The notes beneath the pieces are model-generated. The model saw only the letters and a list, made by a program, of their open reading frames with translations. It was not told the origin of the DNA and did not search any database. A stretch of 64,000 nt of DNA from Dickeya oryzae (GTDB taxonomy: Bacteria; Pseudomonadota; Gammaproteobacteria; Enterobacterales; Enterobacteriaceae): the NCBI RefSeq assembly GCF_009372235.1, contig NZ_ML762923.1:178158-242157 (forward strand), in the 5' to 3' direction. Position numbers and translations under genes: made by a program. Positions 49,201-57,960 of the stretch are shown in pieces. The number at the start of each line of letters is the position of its first letter. Position 1 is the stretch's first letter.

Positions 49201-49697
49201 TAGCTGGCCGTCAGGTTGATAGTCATCGGTTGCGCGCGTTTCTGCTGGAGCGGTTACCACGATATATGATCCCCAACCGCTTCTGTGTTGTTGAATCACT
49301 ACCGTTGACGGTCAACGGCAAGTTGGATGTGGCAAGGTTGAAGCAGAGCCTGCTGGCACCTGCAGTGCTGAAGCCACAAAGTGACCCGTTGGTTGGAACC
49401 TTGCAGACAATATGGGCAGAGGTGCTGTCGATTCCATTGCCAGATCAACAGGAAAACTTCTTTGATTTAGGGGGGGATTCGCTGTTATTGGCTCGAGTCC
49501 ATCTCAAACTTGTCGCGGCGGGTTTCCCAACGTTAACGATGTTAGACCTGCTCAACTTTACTACCATTGACCAACTGGTGCGTCATATTCGTAGCGGTGA
49601 GTCAGTACAGACCCAAGATCGTCAACAGGTGGAAAACCGTATTCAGGAAGGACGGCATCGCTTGTCTGCGTTGCAAGCGAAAAGGAGCATGCGGTAA
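43206..49697 (+). CDS. zmsI: ZmsI/Zmn17, two-module NRPS (C-A-T-C-A-T)
   Basis: A 2163-residue synthetase continuing the line after ZmsG. C5 (about 1-430, HHIISDG at 136), A5 (about 455-940), carrier Ser1018; C6 (about 1085-1510), A6 (about 1555-2030), carrier Ser2092. A5 pocket residues read DFWNVGMVH, the threonine code. A6 reads DALFIGGTF, close to valine codes (DAFWIGGTF). In C6 the active motif reads CHPVYDG: the first His is Cys, but the catalytic second His1225 is kept. A valine passed to the next PKS module fits the known valine-derived unit of zeamine. No release domain. The ribosome site is GGAGG; the stop overlaps the zmsJ ATG (TAATG). Confidence 0.93.
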   Translation: MQETFFQHPASLAQKRLWLLQQLEQQSANYHIPTLLELTGTVDKAALQQSVDWLVTRHESFRTDFVFEQDVLWQRCHTECSLPVKWVDLSGLDDAQQKQTIAVERDSDFALDQGPLARVTLFDCGNHNYRLLLVLHHIISDGWSAGIISRELAEGYNAARRGETPILPELEIQYIDYTAWQQEQMETPEYRQSLSWWCERLRGIEPIAFPTDYSRPTRISTRGKTCAFRLPANLSQQLARVARQHNKTLYSTLLSAFYLLLHRYSGQTDLAIGTPVAGRGQMALEHVVGFFVNTLVYRIELAPEQRFDQLQEQVFKTVLAGMEHQQVSFDRLVEAINPQRDLSYAPLFQIMFSFDEYDPSSWRFDGLESRVQVSLSEHAKYDLTLSMEKQGDELLGVFEYSTDLFNEDTITRLSRNFTFLLSEIAAQPDASLCSYQCMTSEEKALLLSDWQRECVSHPVVNTLHQRFEQQAQLYPQAVALSGENGLRVTYRQLNERANQLAHYLLKMQSQSADSSRRVGICLERDDATLVAILAILKAGLAYVPIDNSHAQARINYYVQDAGLNWVIGGEAFRHLFAGCEVDFISLDHEAGLIATMPDVNPNFAVSPDDLAYIIYTSGSTGNPKGVEIPHSNVLRLFSASERYFQFSNADVWTLFHSCAFDFSVWEIWGALLYGARLSLVPYWVTRTPERFRQWLDDEQVTVLNQTPSAFYQLITADARISTRCDSLRYIVMGGEALDPGALRPWFAKYGDVQPAIINMYGITETTVHVTWRNISAIDAELGGKSPIGVALDDLRIYLLDAQRNLVPIGATGEMYVGGAGVAKGYLHRPELTAERFIPLRDIFPDAVGEGRIYRSGDLARYHPDGSLEYLGRADHQVKIRGFRIELGEIETTLKRLPQVQQAVVLAQRDEQQQMRLVAYVVGEEACTTEMLRAGLKETLPDYMLPSIFHFLETLPLTSNGKIDRATLLSLQQDRPQLASEFVEARTDVERQLVNMWQQALQLDTIGVQDNFFALGGDSLRGVQLVGRANDLDWNLSLVDLFQHQTIAELAALVEQHLSEQSTAVSHPEPFSMISAEDRANLPDYVVDAYPLSRMQAGMFYHMQLTPDSNVYHCTGTSHLRLSQPFNQQAFYQSVQEAVARHDVLRTAFDLENYSQPLQLVLRQAELPIVFEDLRHLSVEEQEQRIKVLLESERVTPFDLLKPTLLRFFIYLRDDTSFQFTLTECHPVYDGWSYHSLIVEIFNRYAALTGVKDWKPEPKTGVEYRDFIALEQRLINDPEQQHWWKEKLNDCTLLKLPRKAGAQGHADAPPRQRSISLVLDSEVYQGIRRLMKQLSVPMKSVLLSGHLKVMSLFSGENDVLTGIPTNGRPEAKGGDQLYGLFLNILPFRQRLERGSWGELIRQTFANESSMMPYRSFPLADIQRQFGPQPLLDEVLFNYMDFHVYERLLPELGFEVASNLNSDYVYEGTHFALNVHFQHYTLTSALVNNQISIQLDYNENLLSHELVGLMADCYRDVFRAMVTEESAIHTSQSFLTPAQQDQLVLFSQGKPGYQGKETLAALFAGQVARDPDATAVILDERRLSYRQLDIHTTQLAHWLAQHGVKKGDRVGLWLGRSIELVAAILALSKLEAVYVPLNKEDPVGRRHTQLLDAQCILMLAHQGDESQVKDTPVPVLYLGAQGPWVSMPQTALPISGDNALPAYVMYTSGSTGKAKGVLIGQRGILRLVKEADYVDLEQYKRFLMLAAVSFDASTLELWGPLLNGGVIVIYPYDGVDIPRLSQLIEQYEIESLFLTTSLFNLLVDEQPQALRGVKQLITGGEAMSVSHAARIQALYPQLELINGYGPTENTTFTTCYRYRADVQHHLQSVPIGRPNAGNEVQILDRFMQPVPVGTPGELYIGGNGLALTYLNQQELYDQLFVTHPQQSDRRLYKTGDRGRWLEDGNIEYLGRLDSQNKIRGYRIELGEIESVLGQHPEVERAAVVVVSDGPKKQIVAGVVPVAGRQVDSHRLRAFLLERLPRYMIPNRFCVVESLPLTVNGKLDVARLKQSLLAPAVLKPQSDPLVGTLQTIWAEVLSIPLPDQQENFFDLGGDSLLLARVHLKLVAAGFPTLTMLDLLNFTTIDQLVRHIRSGESVQTQDRQQVENRIQEGRHRLSALQAKRSMR

Positions 49698-52600
49698 TGG
49701 AAAACACACAGGCAATCCATGGTTATGAACTGGCGATCATTGGTATGGCCGGGGTTTTCCCCGGCGCAGAGGATGTGGCGCAATTCTGGCACAATCTGGT
49801 AGAGGGTGTGGAGTCTATCCGGACATTGAGTGATGATGAGTTGGAGAAGGCTGGTATCCCCGTTTCTTTGCGTCAGCAGGACGATTACATGGCACGTGCC
49901 GCTGATCTCGCGCAACCATGTGCGTTTGATGCTGCATTTTTTGGTTATTCGCCGCGTGAAGCCGAAGCCATCGATCCCCAGCAACGAGTGTTTCTGGAAG
50001 TGTGCTGGCATGCGCTGGAGAATGCCGGTTATGTACCAGAAAAATTTGACGGTCAGATAGGGATATTTGCCAGTAGCGCTGAAAGCAGCTATCTGATCCA
50101 CTGTCTGGCGGATCGGCCTGATGCATTGCGCCGGGTTTCGCTAGCAGAACTGCTAAATAGCAATAACCGTGACTTTGTTTCCACCCGGGTGGCATATAAG
50201 CTCAACTTACACGGCCCAGCGATGACGCTGGGGGCGGCTTGTGCCAGTTCGCTGTTATCACTGCATTATGCTTGCCAGTCATTGCTGGTGGGTGAGTGTG
50301 ATATCGCGTTGGCGGGTGGGGTGCATATAGGTATCCCTGACAAAGGCGGGTACCACTTTGGTAATAGCGGCATTTTATCGCACGACGGACATTGCCGTCC
50401 GTTTGATGCTGATGCTTCTGGCATGATCGGTGGTGATGGTGCCGGGGCAATAGTCATCAAACGTTTGCAGGACGCGCTGGACAGTGGTGACACCATTGCG
50501 GCTATCATCAAAGGATCGGCTGTTAGCAATGACGGCTCACGCAAACTGGGATTCAGTGCACCTTCTGTAGCGGGCCAGGCTGAGGCGTTACAACGGGCAC
50601 TACTGGTGGCTGGGGTAACGGCAGACAGTGTCAGCTATATTGAAGCACATGGCACCGGTACCCATCTTGGCGATCCGATAGAAGTCAAGGCACTCAAACA
50701 GGCTTACCAACTCGATAATCCAGTGTCGGCCAGTTGTGCTATAGCTTCAGTCAAGGCTAATGTTGGCCATCTGGATTCGGCTGCCGGTGTGACGGGGGTA
50801 ATCAAGGTTGCACAGATGTTGCAACACGGCTACATCCCGCCAGCGATTAGTTTTACCCGACTTAACCCGGAAATCGAACTGGACGGCACCCAGTTCTATA
50901 TTCCGACAGAGGGCCGAGTCTGGCAGAGCGAAGCTGTGCGCCGTGCCGGGGTTAGTGCTTTTGGGATTGGGGGCACAAATGCCCATGTTATTCTGGAAGA
51001 GTCCCGTTTTCCTCGACATTCTGGGGACGCGCCTGAGCAGCAGTTGCTCTGTTTTTCCGGGCATACTCCAGCAGCGTTGCAAGACAATATCATGCGTTTC
51101 CATGATTGGCTGGCAGGTGCGCCACAGGCATCGCTGGCTGATGCAGCTTATACCTTACATCTTGGTCGTAGTGATCATGCTTATCGCGCTAGCCTGGTGG
51201 TGGGCGGTGGCTCGTCAGCTTTGCCATTGCTGGCACAATACAAACCAGTGATTGAGAAAGTGGGTAAAACACAACCTGCGCTGGTATTTATGTTTAGTGG
51301 TCAGGGTTCGCAATATCCCGGCATGATGGCAGGGGTATATTCCCATGCGGTGGTATTTCGTGAAACGGTGGATCAATGTGCTGCGTTATTGCAACCGTTA
51401 CTAGGACAAGATATCCGTCCACTGTTGTTTAATGACGATGGTCAAGGTGTTAGCTCACCACTTTATCAGACGCGCTTTACCCAGCCAGCATTGTTCGTTA
51501 CTGAGTATGCGTTGAGCCGCCAATTGATGGATTGGGGAATCACGCCGACAGCCTGTATCGGCCATAGCATTGGAGAATATGTTGCTGCTTGTCTGGCGGG
51601 TGTGTTTAGCCTTGAAGATGCGCTGATGTTGGTCTGCCGTCGTGGTGAACTGATGAATGCCATGCCAGTTGGCAGTATGTTGGCGCTGGGCATACCAGCG
51701 GTACAGGCCCGCGAGTATTTGGGTACCAATATCTCTCTGGCAGCCAGTAATGCGCCTGAATTTTGTGTTGTAGCTGGTCCGAGTGATGCGATTGAACATC
51801 TGGCTCAACAGATGCGCGAACGCGATGTGGAAACTAAAGCGCTTCATACCTCACATGCATTCCATAGTTCTATGATGGATGGTTGCCTGTCGGCTTATCG
51901 CCAGATAGTTGAGCGGGTGATGATGCAGGCACCACAGATACCGTTCATCTCCTGTGTAACAGGGGACTGGATAACCAATGAACAGGCGACTGACCCTGAG
52001 TACTGGGTACGGCAGTTGCGTGAGTCGGTGGCATTCAATGAAGGTATTGCCTGCCTGTTAAATGGCAATGAAACGATACTACTTGAGGTCGGTCCTGGTA
52101 AAGCGTTGACAGGATTAGCATCGTTACAACCTGCGATGACTCAAGTTGGTAATCATGTGCTGAGTACCCAACCTGATAGCCGCCACCGTGAGAACGACTA
52201 TCGCCAGTTACTGACATCTCTGGGGCAACTCTGGCAATGGGGTTGCCAACCGGACTGGCGGTCGCTGTACCGTCATCAGACTCGCTGCCGTATTCCCCTG
52301 CCGGGTTATGCTTTCCAGCGTCAGGTCTACGATTTAACCATGCAGGCTCAGAGAACAGAGACGCCGAAAGGTCCGGCAAACACCGGTGAGCGCTTGCCTC
52401 TGGAACAGTGGGCCAGTCAACCATGCTGGCAGCAAAAACCGCTGAATGTTGCTCAACGTATTAAATTGCGTGGTCGCGGTGTGGTGATCTTTATGGATAA
52501 AGCTGGCGTCGCTGAACGTATTGCCGAACAGTTGGAGCAACAAGGTGCGCGAGTCTGTCGTGTCGTGGCCGGCAAACCGTTCAGCCGCAAGAGCCCTCTG

Positions 52601-54250
52601 AGCTGGGTAATTGATCCCGCCTTACCACAGGATTTGGAGGCTTTTGCCTCCTCACTGAGAAAGCAGGCGTTTCCGTTGGATCACGTCATCATGTGCTGGC
52701 CTGTAGCGAGAAGGGCATTATCGGTTGCGGTTGCCACAGACTATTATGAGTGTTTGCTGAATATTGCCCGGCAGTTTACTGACTATGATCGCCAGACGCC
52801 ATTGTTGTTACATGTCATCTCAAATGCACTGCACGTGGTGACACCTGACGAACAGGGTGACCCAGCGCGAGCGCTACTGGTTGGGCCTTGTCGGGTATTG
52901 GAAAAAGAGTTTGAGCAACTTACCTGTCGTAGCATCGATATTGATTTGCCACCACGGCCGCTATTTGCACCTGCTCGTGACCACAATTTGGCGCCATTGA
53001 TGGCTGAGTTGACATCGCTGGGTGATGATAGCTTTGTCGCGTTACGTGGTGGAGTGCGTTATATCCAGAGCCTGGAACCCATTGTGGCGGAGCCAGTAGA
53101 TGAGGAGCAATTGCCAGTGATGCGTCATGGCCGTTACTTGCTCACGGGGGGATTCGGTGGCATTGGTATGACGATTGCGCAATGGTTAGCTCAGCATTAT
53201 CAGGCTCATGTAATTCTGCTGGGGCGTAGTGATGTTCCTCCAGAACCACAATGGCAGCAATGGTTGGATGAGCACAGTGAGAATAATGATAAGTCTTTGA
53301 AAATAAGGCAGCTACAAAAAATTAAACAACTGGGGGGGACCGTCAGTGTGATTGCGGTTGATCTGGGGAATACGCGGCAGGTTAGTCAGGCGTTGAAGGC
53401 AGTAAGTCGTACTCAAGGCATGATTCATGGCGTGTTCCATTGTGCGGGTATTGCGGATGGTCGTCTGATTCAACAGCGTACCGCTGCGGACTCACTGGCT
53501 GTATTCAATGCCAAGGTTCAGGGAACATTGGTGCTTGAACGCTATTTTCGGCGCCGTCCACTCGACTTTTTCGTTCAATGTTCCTCGCTGGCTGCGACAG
53601 TCGGACCCATGGGACAAGTAGCATACTGTTCTGCCAATGCTTATCAGGATGCCTGGGCGATAGCTCGTAACCGTCAGCGCACACATACGCGTTATCTGTC
53701 AGTCGGGTGGGATTCCTGGCAGGAAGTGGGTATGGCTGTTGACAGTCTGAAAAAATGGAATAGCGGTGATACGGAAGCGGTGATCCGTCACGGTATTCGT
53801 CCACAGGAAGGTAGTGAGCTGATGGCCCGTTTGCTGGCGCGTCAGGAATCGCAATATGTTATCTCGACACGTGGATTACCGTTACCCGATGCTGATACGA
53901 CAACGCAACCCGATGCGCAAACTGAGAGTGAGGAACTGGAAACGCAACAACTGTATCCGCGCCCTCCACTCGCTAATGCCTATATAGAGCCACGCGATGC
54001 GGTCGAAACTACTATCGCCCGTATCTGGCAGGAAAAAATGGGGATTGGTCCGATTGGGATAGAAGATGATTTCTTCGAATTGAACGGCCATTCGCTGATG
54101 GCAGTGCAAATTATTGCCCAGATTAGACAGCAATTGGCTGTGAGCTTCCCGGTAGGCTTCATCTATGACTATCCCACCATTGCTGGGTTGGCTGGACAGG
54201 TGCGTTTACGCCAGAAATCGGCCACACCACCGCTGGAGGTGAGCGCATGA
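49697..54250 (+). CDS. zmsJ: ZmsJ/Zmn18, type I PKS module (KS-AT-KR-ACP)
   Basis: A 1517-residue polyketide synthase module that should add one malonate unit to the hexapeptide and reduce it to a beta-hydroxy group. Ketosynthase (about 10-435) with Cys182 in GAACASS, EAHGTGT and NVGHLDSA; acyltransferase (about 520-840) with Ser624 in GHSIGEY and HAFH at 720-723, a malonyl-type signature; ketoreductase (about 1140-1330) with TGGFGGIG and a Ser/Tyr active site in SSLAATVG and AYCSAN; carrier Ser1466 in LNGHSLM. No dehydratase, enoyl reductase or thioesterase is present. It overlaps genes on both sides (TAATG from zmsI, ATGA into zmsK), so stoichiometry with its neighbours is probably coupled. 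Confidence 0.94.
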   Translation: MENTQAIHGYELAIIGMAGVFPGAEDVAQFWHNLVEGVESIRTLSDDELEKAGIPVSLRQQDDYMARAADLAQPCAFDAAFFGYSPREAEAIDPQQRVFLEVCWHALENAGYVPEKFDGQIGIFASSAESSYLIHCLADRPDALRRVSLAELLNSNNRDFVSTRVAYKLNLHGPAMTLGAACASSLLSLHYACQSLLVGECDIALAGGVHIGIPDKGGYHFGNSGILSHDGHCRPFDADASGMIGGDGAGAIVIKRLQDALDSGDTIAAIIKGSAVSNDGSRKLGFSAPSVAGQAEALQRALLVAGVTADSVSYIEAHGTGTHLGDPIEVKALKQAYQLDNPVSASCAIASVKANVGHLDSAAGVTGVIKVAQMLQHGYIPPAISFTRLNPEIELDGTQFYIPTEGRVWQSEAVRRAGVSAFGIGGTNAHVILEESRFPRHSGDAPEQQLLCFSGHTPAALQDNIMRFHDWLAGAPQASLADAAYTLHLGRSDHAYRASLVVGGGSSALPLLAQYKPVIEKVGKTQPALVFMFSGQGSQYPGMMAGVYSHAVVFRETVDQCAALLQPLLGQDIRPLLFNDDGQGVSSPLYQTRFTQPALFVTEYALSRQLMDWGITPTACIGHSIGEYVAACLAGVFSLEDALMLVCRRGELMNAMPVGSMLALGIPAVQAREYLGTNISLAASNAPEFCVVAGPSDAIEHLAQQMRERDVETKALHTSHAFHSSMMDGCLSAYRQIVERVMMQAPQIPFISCVTGDWITNEQATDPEYWVRQLRESVAFNEGIACLLNGNETILLEVGPGKALTGLASLQPAMTQVGNHVLSTQPDSRHRENDYRQLLTSLGQLWQWGCQPDWRSLYRHQTRCRIPLPGYAFQRQVYDLTMQAQRTETPKGPANTGERLPLEQWASQPCWQQKPLNVAQRIKLRGRGVVIFMDKAGVAERIAEQLEQQGARVCRVVAGKPFSRKSPLSWVIDPALPQDLEAFASSLRKQAFPLDHVIMCWPVARRALSVAVATDYYECLLNIARQFTDYDRQTPLLLHVISNALHVVTPDEQGDPARALLVGPCRVLEKEFEQLTCRSIDIDLPPRPLFAPARDHNLAPLMAELTSLGDDSFVALRGGVRYIQSLEPIVAEPVDEEQLPVMRHGRYLLTGGFGGIGMTIAQWLAQHYQAHVILLGRSDVPPEPQWQQWLDEHSENNDKSLKIRQLQKIKQLGGTVSVIAVDLGNTRQVSQALKAVSRTQGMIHGVFHCAGIADGRLIQQRTAADSLAVFNAKVQGTLVLERYFRRRPLDFFVQCSSLAATVGPMGQVAYCSANAYQDAWAIARNRQRTHTRYLSVGWDSWQEVGMAVDSLKKWNSGDTEAVIRHGIRPQEGSELMARLLARQESQYVISTRGLPLPDADTTTQPDAQTESEELETQQLYPRPPLANAYIEPRDAVETTIARIWQEKMGIGPIGIEDDFFELNGHSLMAVQIIAQIRQQLAVSFPVGFIYDYPTIAGLAGQVRLRQKSATPPLEVSA

Positions 54251-55740
54251 GCAACCAGATGTCATTACCAGCGACTCTGGTGTCGTCCGTCGACGCACCG
54301 TTGGTGTATGCCCAGCATTGTTTCTGGTTTGTGGCGATGGCGTTGGGAGATACGGCCAATAACCAGTCTGCCATACTGATAGATGGCGATTTGCAGCCGG
54401 AATTGTTAGAGCAGGCATTAAATTGTCTTATTCGCCGTCACAGCAGTCTGCGTATGACATTCAGTAGTTGGGCTCCAGTGCAGCGGTGCTGTGATGTGAA
54501 TGGGTTCGACCTGCCGTTTATGCGGTTAGATGGTGTGGATGAGGCGATTTGTCGCCAGCGTATTTCAGCTGTCGCTGTTCAGTTTATGTCACAACCATTC
54601 ATTTTCGATAAGCCCCCCCATTTGCGGGCACAGCTGTTCCAACTGGAATCACAGCGTTATTTATTGTTGTTGTGCATGCCGCACATCATTGCTGACGGCG
54701 GCGCATTCCACCTGTTCGAACAGCAGATGTGGTCGGTATACGCTGGTCTGAAGGCGGGCCGTATACCAGGCGATAAACAATCGGTGACGCAAGTGGATCA
54801 ATGGGCGTTACAAGAGCGATCGGTAAATGATGGTAGTGCTGTGCAAGCGGAGCTGGCATTCTGGCTGAAGCATCTGGCTGATTACCAGTATGCTCATTTC
54901 CCATTGTCACTGATAAACCAGCATAGCCTGCTCGATCATCAGTGCGATATTCCGTTGAGCGAGAGCACCATGGAAGGGATGAAACTGCTGGCACGCCAGC
55001 ATCGCATGAGTGTGCAGATGGTGTTGTTAGCGTTAATTGGTCAGGTAGTACATCAGATGAGCGGCGAGACTCGTCTGGTCATCAATTCGGTGCTTGAAGG
55101 GCGCAATCAGTCTGGATCAGAAATGCTCATGGCTCCACAACTGCGTGCTATGCCTGTGCCGATGGATTTTAGCCAGCAACCAGATATCACCACGTTATTA
55201 GGGCAGGTGAGAGAGAATGTACTGCAAGCCTATGAGTATTTGCACTCCTGGAGTCTGCCAATGGGTATCCTGGCTCGTCGTCGTTGGAAACACAGCCCCT
55301 GGCTGCTAGTTAATAGCATCGAATGCTTTAGCCGTTTATATAACCTTATCGCCCGAAAAGCACGACTTTACCCACGCTTTCTTGCTGATTTTCTGTTCAT
55401 GGAGCCTAAGCCACCACGTTGGTGGTGGAAGAGAGATGCTGCCTGGCGCGCCAAAGGTATAACTGATCCGTTAATCAACATTAATGTATTGCAGGATGCT
55501 TTTAAGACGGAACAACCACAGGCACAGTCAGATACATTATCTATTCGTCATTGCCGTGAGTCAGACTATTTTATGGATGCCGATATTTCCACCCGCTGGG
55601 AGAGCGACACTATCAATATCTACATTACTCGAGATGCTGAACAGCAATTAAAGCTCCATATTACCTGTTGCTGTTTCAATCAAGAGGGCATGGAACAGTT
55701 TTTACAGTTGATCCGTCAACAACTCTCTTCCCTGAATTAA
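54247..55740 (+). CDS. zmsK: ZmsK/Zmn19, stand-alone condensation enzyme
   Basis: A 497-residue condensation-domain protein without adenylation or carrier domain. The active motif reads PHIIADG with catalytic His146 and structural Asp150; the first His of the usual HHxxxDG is Pro. In the zeamine pathway this protein is described as joining the hexapeptide-monoketide thioester to an amine of the polyamino chain, which also explains the missing thioesterase. A WWWKRDAAWRAKG stretch near residue 396 is unusually aromatic and basic. The ATG overlaps the zmsJ stop by four bases. Dickeya ZmsK is reported essential for zeamine production. Confidence 0.92.
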   Translation: MSNQMSLPATLVSSVDAPLVYAQHCFWFVAMALGDTANNQSAILIDGDLQPELLEQALNCLIRRHSSLRMTFSSWAPVQRCCDVNGFDLPFMRLDGVDEAICRQRISAVAVQFMSQPFIFDKPPHLRAQLFQLESQRYLLLLCMPHIIADGGAFHLFEQQMWSVYAGLKAGRIPGDKQSVTQVDQWALQERSVNDGSAVQAELAFWLKHLADYQYAHFPLSLINQHSLLDHQCDIPLSESTMEGMKLLARQHRMSVQMVLLALIGQVVHQMSGETRLVINSVLEGRNQSGSEMLMAPQLRAMPVPMDFSQQPDITTLLGQVRENVLQAYEYLHSWSLPMGILARRRWKHSPWLLVNSIECFSRLYNLIARKARLYPRFLADFLFMEPKPPRWWWKRDAAWRAKGITDPLININVLQDAFKTEQPQAQSDTLSIRHCRESDYFMDADISTRWESDTINIYITRDAEQQLKLHITCCCFNQEGMEQFLQLIRQQLSSLN

Positions 55741-55756
55741 TTGAGCTGGATATTCA

Positions 55757-56701
55757 ATGGATATGAAACCGAAAGAGAAAGTGATTGAGTTTGATCAAGT
55801 GGTGAAAACCTACAAGGATCATCAGGCATTAAAAGGGGTATCACTGGATGTTTATCGGGGCGAGTTTCTTGGCCTTCTTGGGCCAAATGGTGCGGGTAAA
55901 ACCACACTGGTAGAAATTCTGGAAGGTTTAAAACAACCAGATAGTGGCAAAGTAATGATCCTGGGAAAAACCTGGGATAAAGAAAAGGACTGGTTGCGCC
56001 ACCGGTTAAGTGGTGTATTACAGGAAACGTTGTTCATCAATAAGTTAACAGTAGTAGAAACACTCGCTTTATTTGCCAGTTTTTACCGCTGCTCACGCCA
56101 ACGTATGCTGGATGTCATGGAGATGGTTGAACTGACGGCGAAGCGTAATACCTTCGTTGAAGGTTTATCAGGGGGAGAGCGCCAGCGACTGGCTCTGGGT
56201 GTTGCTATTCTCAACGAACCGGAAATTATGATTCTGGACGAGCCCACCACCGGGTTAGACCCGCGAATTCGTCACGACACGTGGGATATTTTACGTCGAT
56301 TAAATAAAGAGAATAACGCTACCATGATTCTGACTACTCATTACATGGAGGAAGCGGAATACCTGTGTGATCGCATCTGTATCATGAATCAGGGCGAAAT
56401 TCTCACTCACGGCACAATGGATGAGTTGTTGAAGAAACATTGTGTCGGCGAGGTAATTGAATGCCGAACTTCCCATCCAGAGAGGCTGCAAAGCCTACAC
56501 CAGCATCCCAAAGTACTGCGTTATAACTATGATGCCTCTACGGGGCAAATCAGTCTGTTGACCTTTAATGCCACTCAGTTTCTGCATGATTTGTTGGCGA
56601 TAGCTCATGACGCACGTACCGATATTATCGAACTGGTGGTACGCAAAAAAACACTGGATGATCTTTTTATGACGTTGGCTGGCAGGGGGTTCCATGAATA
56701 A
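55757..56701 (+). CDS. zmsL: ZmsL/Zmn20, ABC-2 type exporter ATPase
   Basis: A 314-residue ATPase of the DrrA/CcmA-like drug-export class. Walker A GPNGAGKT at 42-49, signature LSGGERQR, Walker B IMILDEPTTGLDP and the switch His in TTHYMEEAEYL are complete. The C-terminal 100 residues form the regulatory extension typical of DrrA-like subunits. It overlaps the permease gene zmsM by eight bases and lies 16 bases after zmsK, inside the biosynthetic operon. Probable role: export of, or resistance to, the cluster product. A second ATG two codons in (55763) is also possible. Confidence 0.92.
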   Translation: MDMKPKEKVIEFDQVVKTYKDHQALKGVSLDVYRGEFLGLLGPNGAGKTTLVEILEGLKQPDSGKVMILGKTWDKEKDWLRHRLSGVLQETLFINKLTVVETLALFASFYRCSRQRMLDVMEMVELTAKRNTFVEGLSGGERQRLALGVAILNEPEIMILDEPTTGLDPRIRHDTWDILRRLNKENNATMILTTHYMEEAEYLCDRICIMNQGEILTHGTMDELLKKHCVGEVIECRTSHPERLQSLHQHPKVLRYNYDASTGQISLLTFNATQFLHDLLAIAHDARTDIIELVVRKKTLDDLFMTLAGRGFHE

Positions 56702-57806
56702 TGCACTGTTTTCTTTGATGTTGACACAGTTCCGTCAATATTTTCGGGAACCACAAATCCTGTTCTGGTCGTTCGGTTTTCCATTGTTGTTGGTATGGTT
56801 GCTGGGAGTTTCGTTTTCTATACAAGATATTCCGGAGCGGCATATTGGGATATTACTGCCACAGGATGCCAGTCAGCAGGCAAAAATTCGCGCATGGGGA
56901 CAGGAACTGGCAGCCAGGCCGCATGAGATTCAGTCAATTATTAATCGTGACGATGTGAAACGTGAGAGCGTGGTCAAAGTTAAGTATGTCGTTGGTTACT
57001 ATACAGATTACAACGATATTATTCTGGCACTCAAACGTGGCGACATTCAGATCATTGTGGAAACACAGGCAGATAAAGATAATATATCACGTCGTTTGTA
57101 CTACCTTGATCCACAGAATAGCGAGGCTATGCTGACATATTACCTGTTAAATGAATCAGACCAATCATTTTCTCAGGCTGTTGTGAAAAATCTTTCAGTG
57201 CTGGAAACCCCTGGATTACGTTACATAGATTTTCTGGTGCCAGGGTTACTAGCAATGGCAATTATGGAAACGTGTTTGATTGCTGTTGGCTGGGCATTGG
57301 TGGAAAAACGTATCACCAAGGTAACTCGTCAGATGTGTATTACGCCGATGAATCCATCGATCTTTCTGCTGGCGCACATTCTATCCTGCTTCATTATCAA
57401 TTTTATTGAGGTGTTGATTATCTACTGGTTTGCAAAAGTCTACTTTGATGTCAACATTCAAGGACCATTTAGTGCGTTTTTGTTGCTGAATTTTGCGGGA
57501 AATCTGTGCTTCTCGGGTATTGCTGTATTGGCTGCCTCTCGTGCTAAAAAAGCGCAAACAGCCAATGGTCTACTAGAGGTGATCATTTTAGTACAGGTAT
57601 TAATATCGGGAATTTTTTTCAGTTATAAAAATTTCCCCGGTGCAGCCATTATCGATTGGCTACCGTTGACCATGTTGGCAAACATGATGCGCCGAGTATT
57701 TATTGAAGGTACAGGGGTGATTACGGTATTACCAGTTGCGGCTGTATTGTCAGTCATTGGTGTAATAAGTTTTTGGATAGGTAAACGGATTTTCCGCTGG
57801 TATTAA
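56694..57806 (+). CDS. zmsM: ZmsM/Zmn21, ABC-2 type permease
   Basis: A 370-residue permease of the ABC-2 family. It has one N-terminal membrane segment (about 20-42), a large extracytoplasmic loop (about 43-175), then five C-terminal segments, the YhhJ/DrrB-like arrangement. Its start lies eight bases inside zmsL, so the two form one transporter. Last gene of the rightward operon, 113 bases before a strong stem-loop. The substrate is inferred from location only. Confidence 0.9.
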   Translation: MNNALFSLMLTQFRQYFREPQILFWSFGFPLLLVWLLGVSFSIQDIPERHIGILLPQDASQQAKIRAWGQELAARPHEIQSIINRDDVKRESVVKVKYVVGYYTDYNDIILALKRGDIQIIVETQADKDNISRRLYYLDPQNSEAMLTYYLLNESDQSFSQAVVKNLSVLETPGLRYIDFLVPGLLAMAIMETCLIAVGWALVEKRITKVTRQMCITPMNPSIFLLAHILSCFIINFIEVLIIYWFAKVYFDVNIQGPFSAFLLLNFAGNLCFSGIAVLAASRAKKAQTANGLLEVIILVQVLISGIFFSYKNFPGAAIIDWLPLTMLANMMRRVFIEGTGVITVLPVAAVLSVIGVISFWIGKRIFRWY

Positions 57807-57919
57807 TGGAGTATAGTGTGTTGTTGATACTATATTGATGATTTATCAGATGAGTAATATCTGTTATCTGGCAGTGGAAATAATTCAGGCGTAGTCAAAA
57901 AATAGGATGTGGTCAAAAT

Positions 57920-57953
57920 AAGGAGAAGTACATTGTATAGTGTACTTCTCCTT
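57920..57953. terminator. Strong stem-loop between convergent zmsM and hydrolase gene
   Basis: A perfect 13-bp inverted repeat (57920-57932 with 57941-57953) with an 8-base loop (TTGTATAG) sits between the stop of zmsM and the stop of the minus-strand hydrolase gene. The right side continues TCTCGTT and the left side, read on the minus strand, ATTTTGACC, so it may end both transcripts. Confidence 0.75.
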
Positions 57954-57960
57954 TCTCGTT

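Noticed and set aside
44403-54374. Many minus-strand frames opposite NRPS/PKS genes
   Set aside because: All lie inside long, domain-complete coding sequences on the plus strand and show no recognisable domains.
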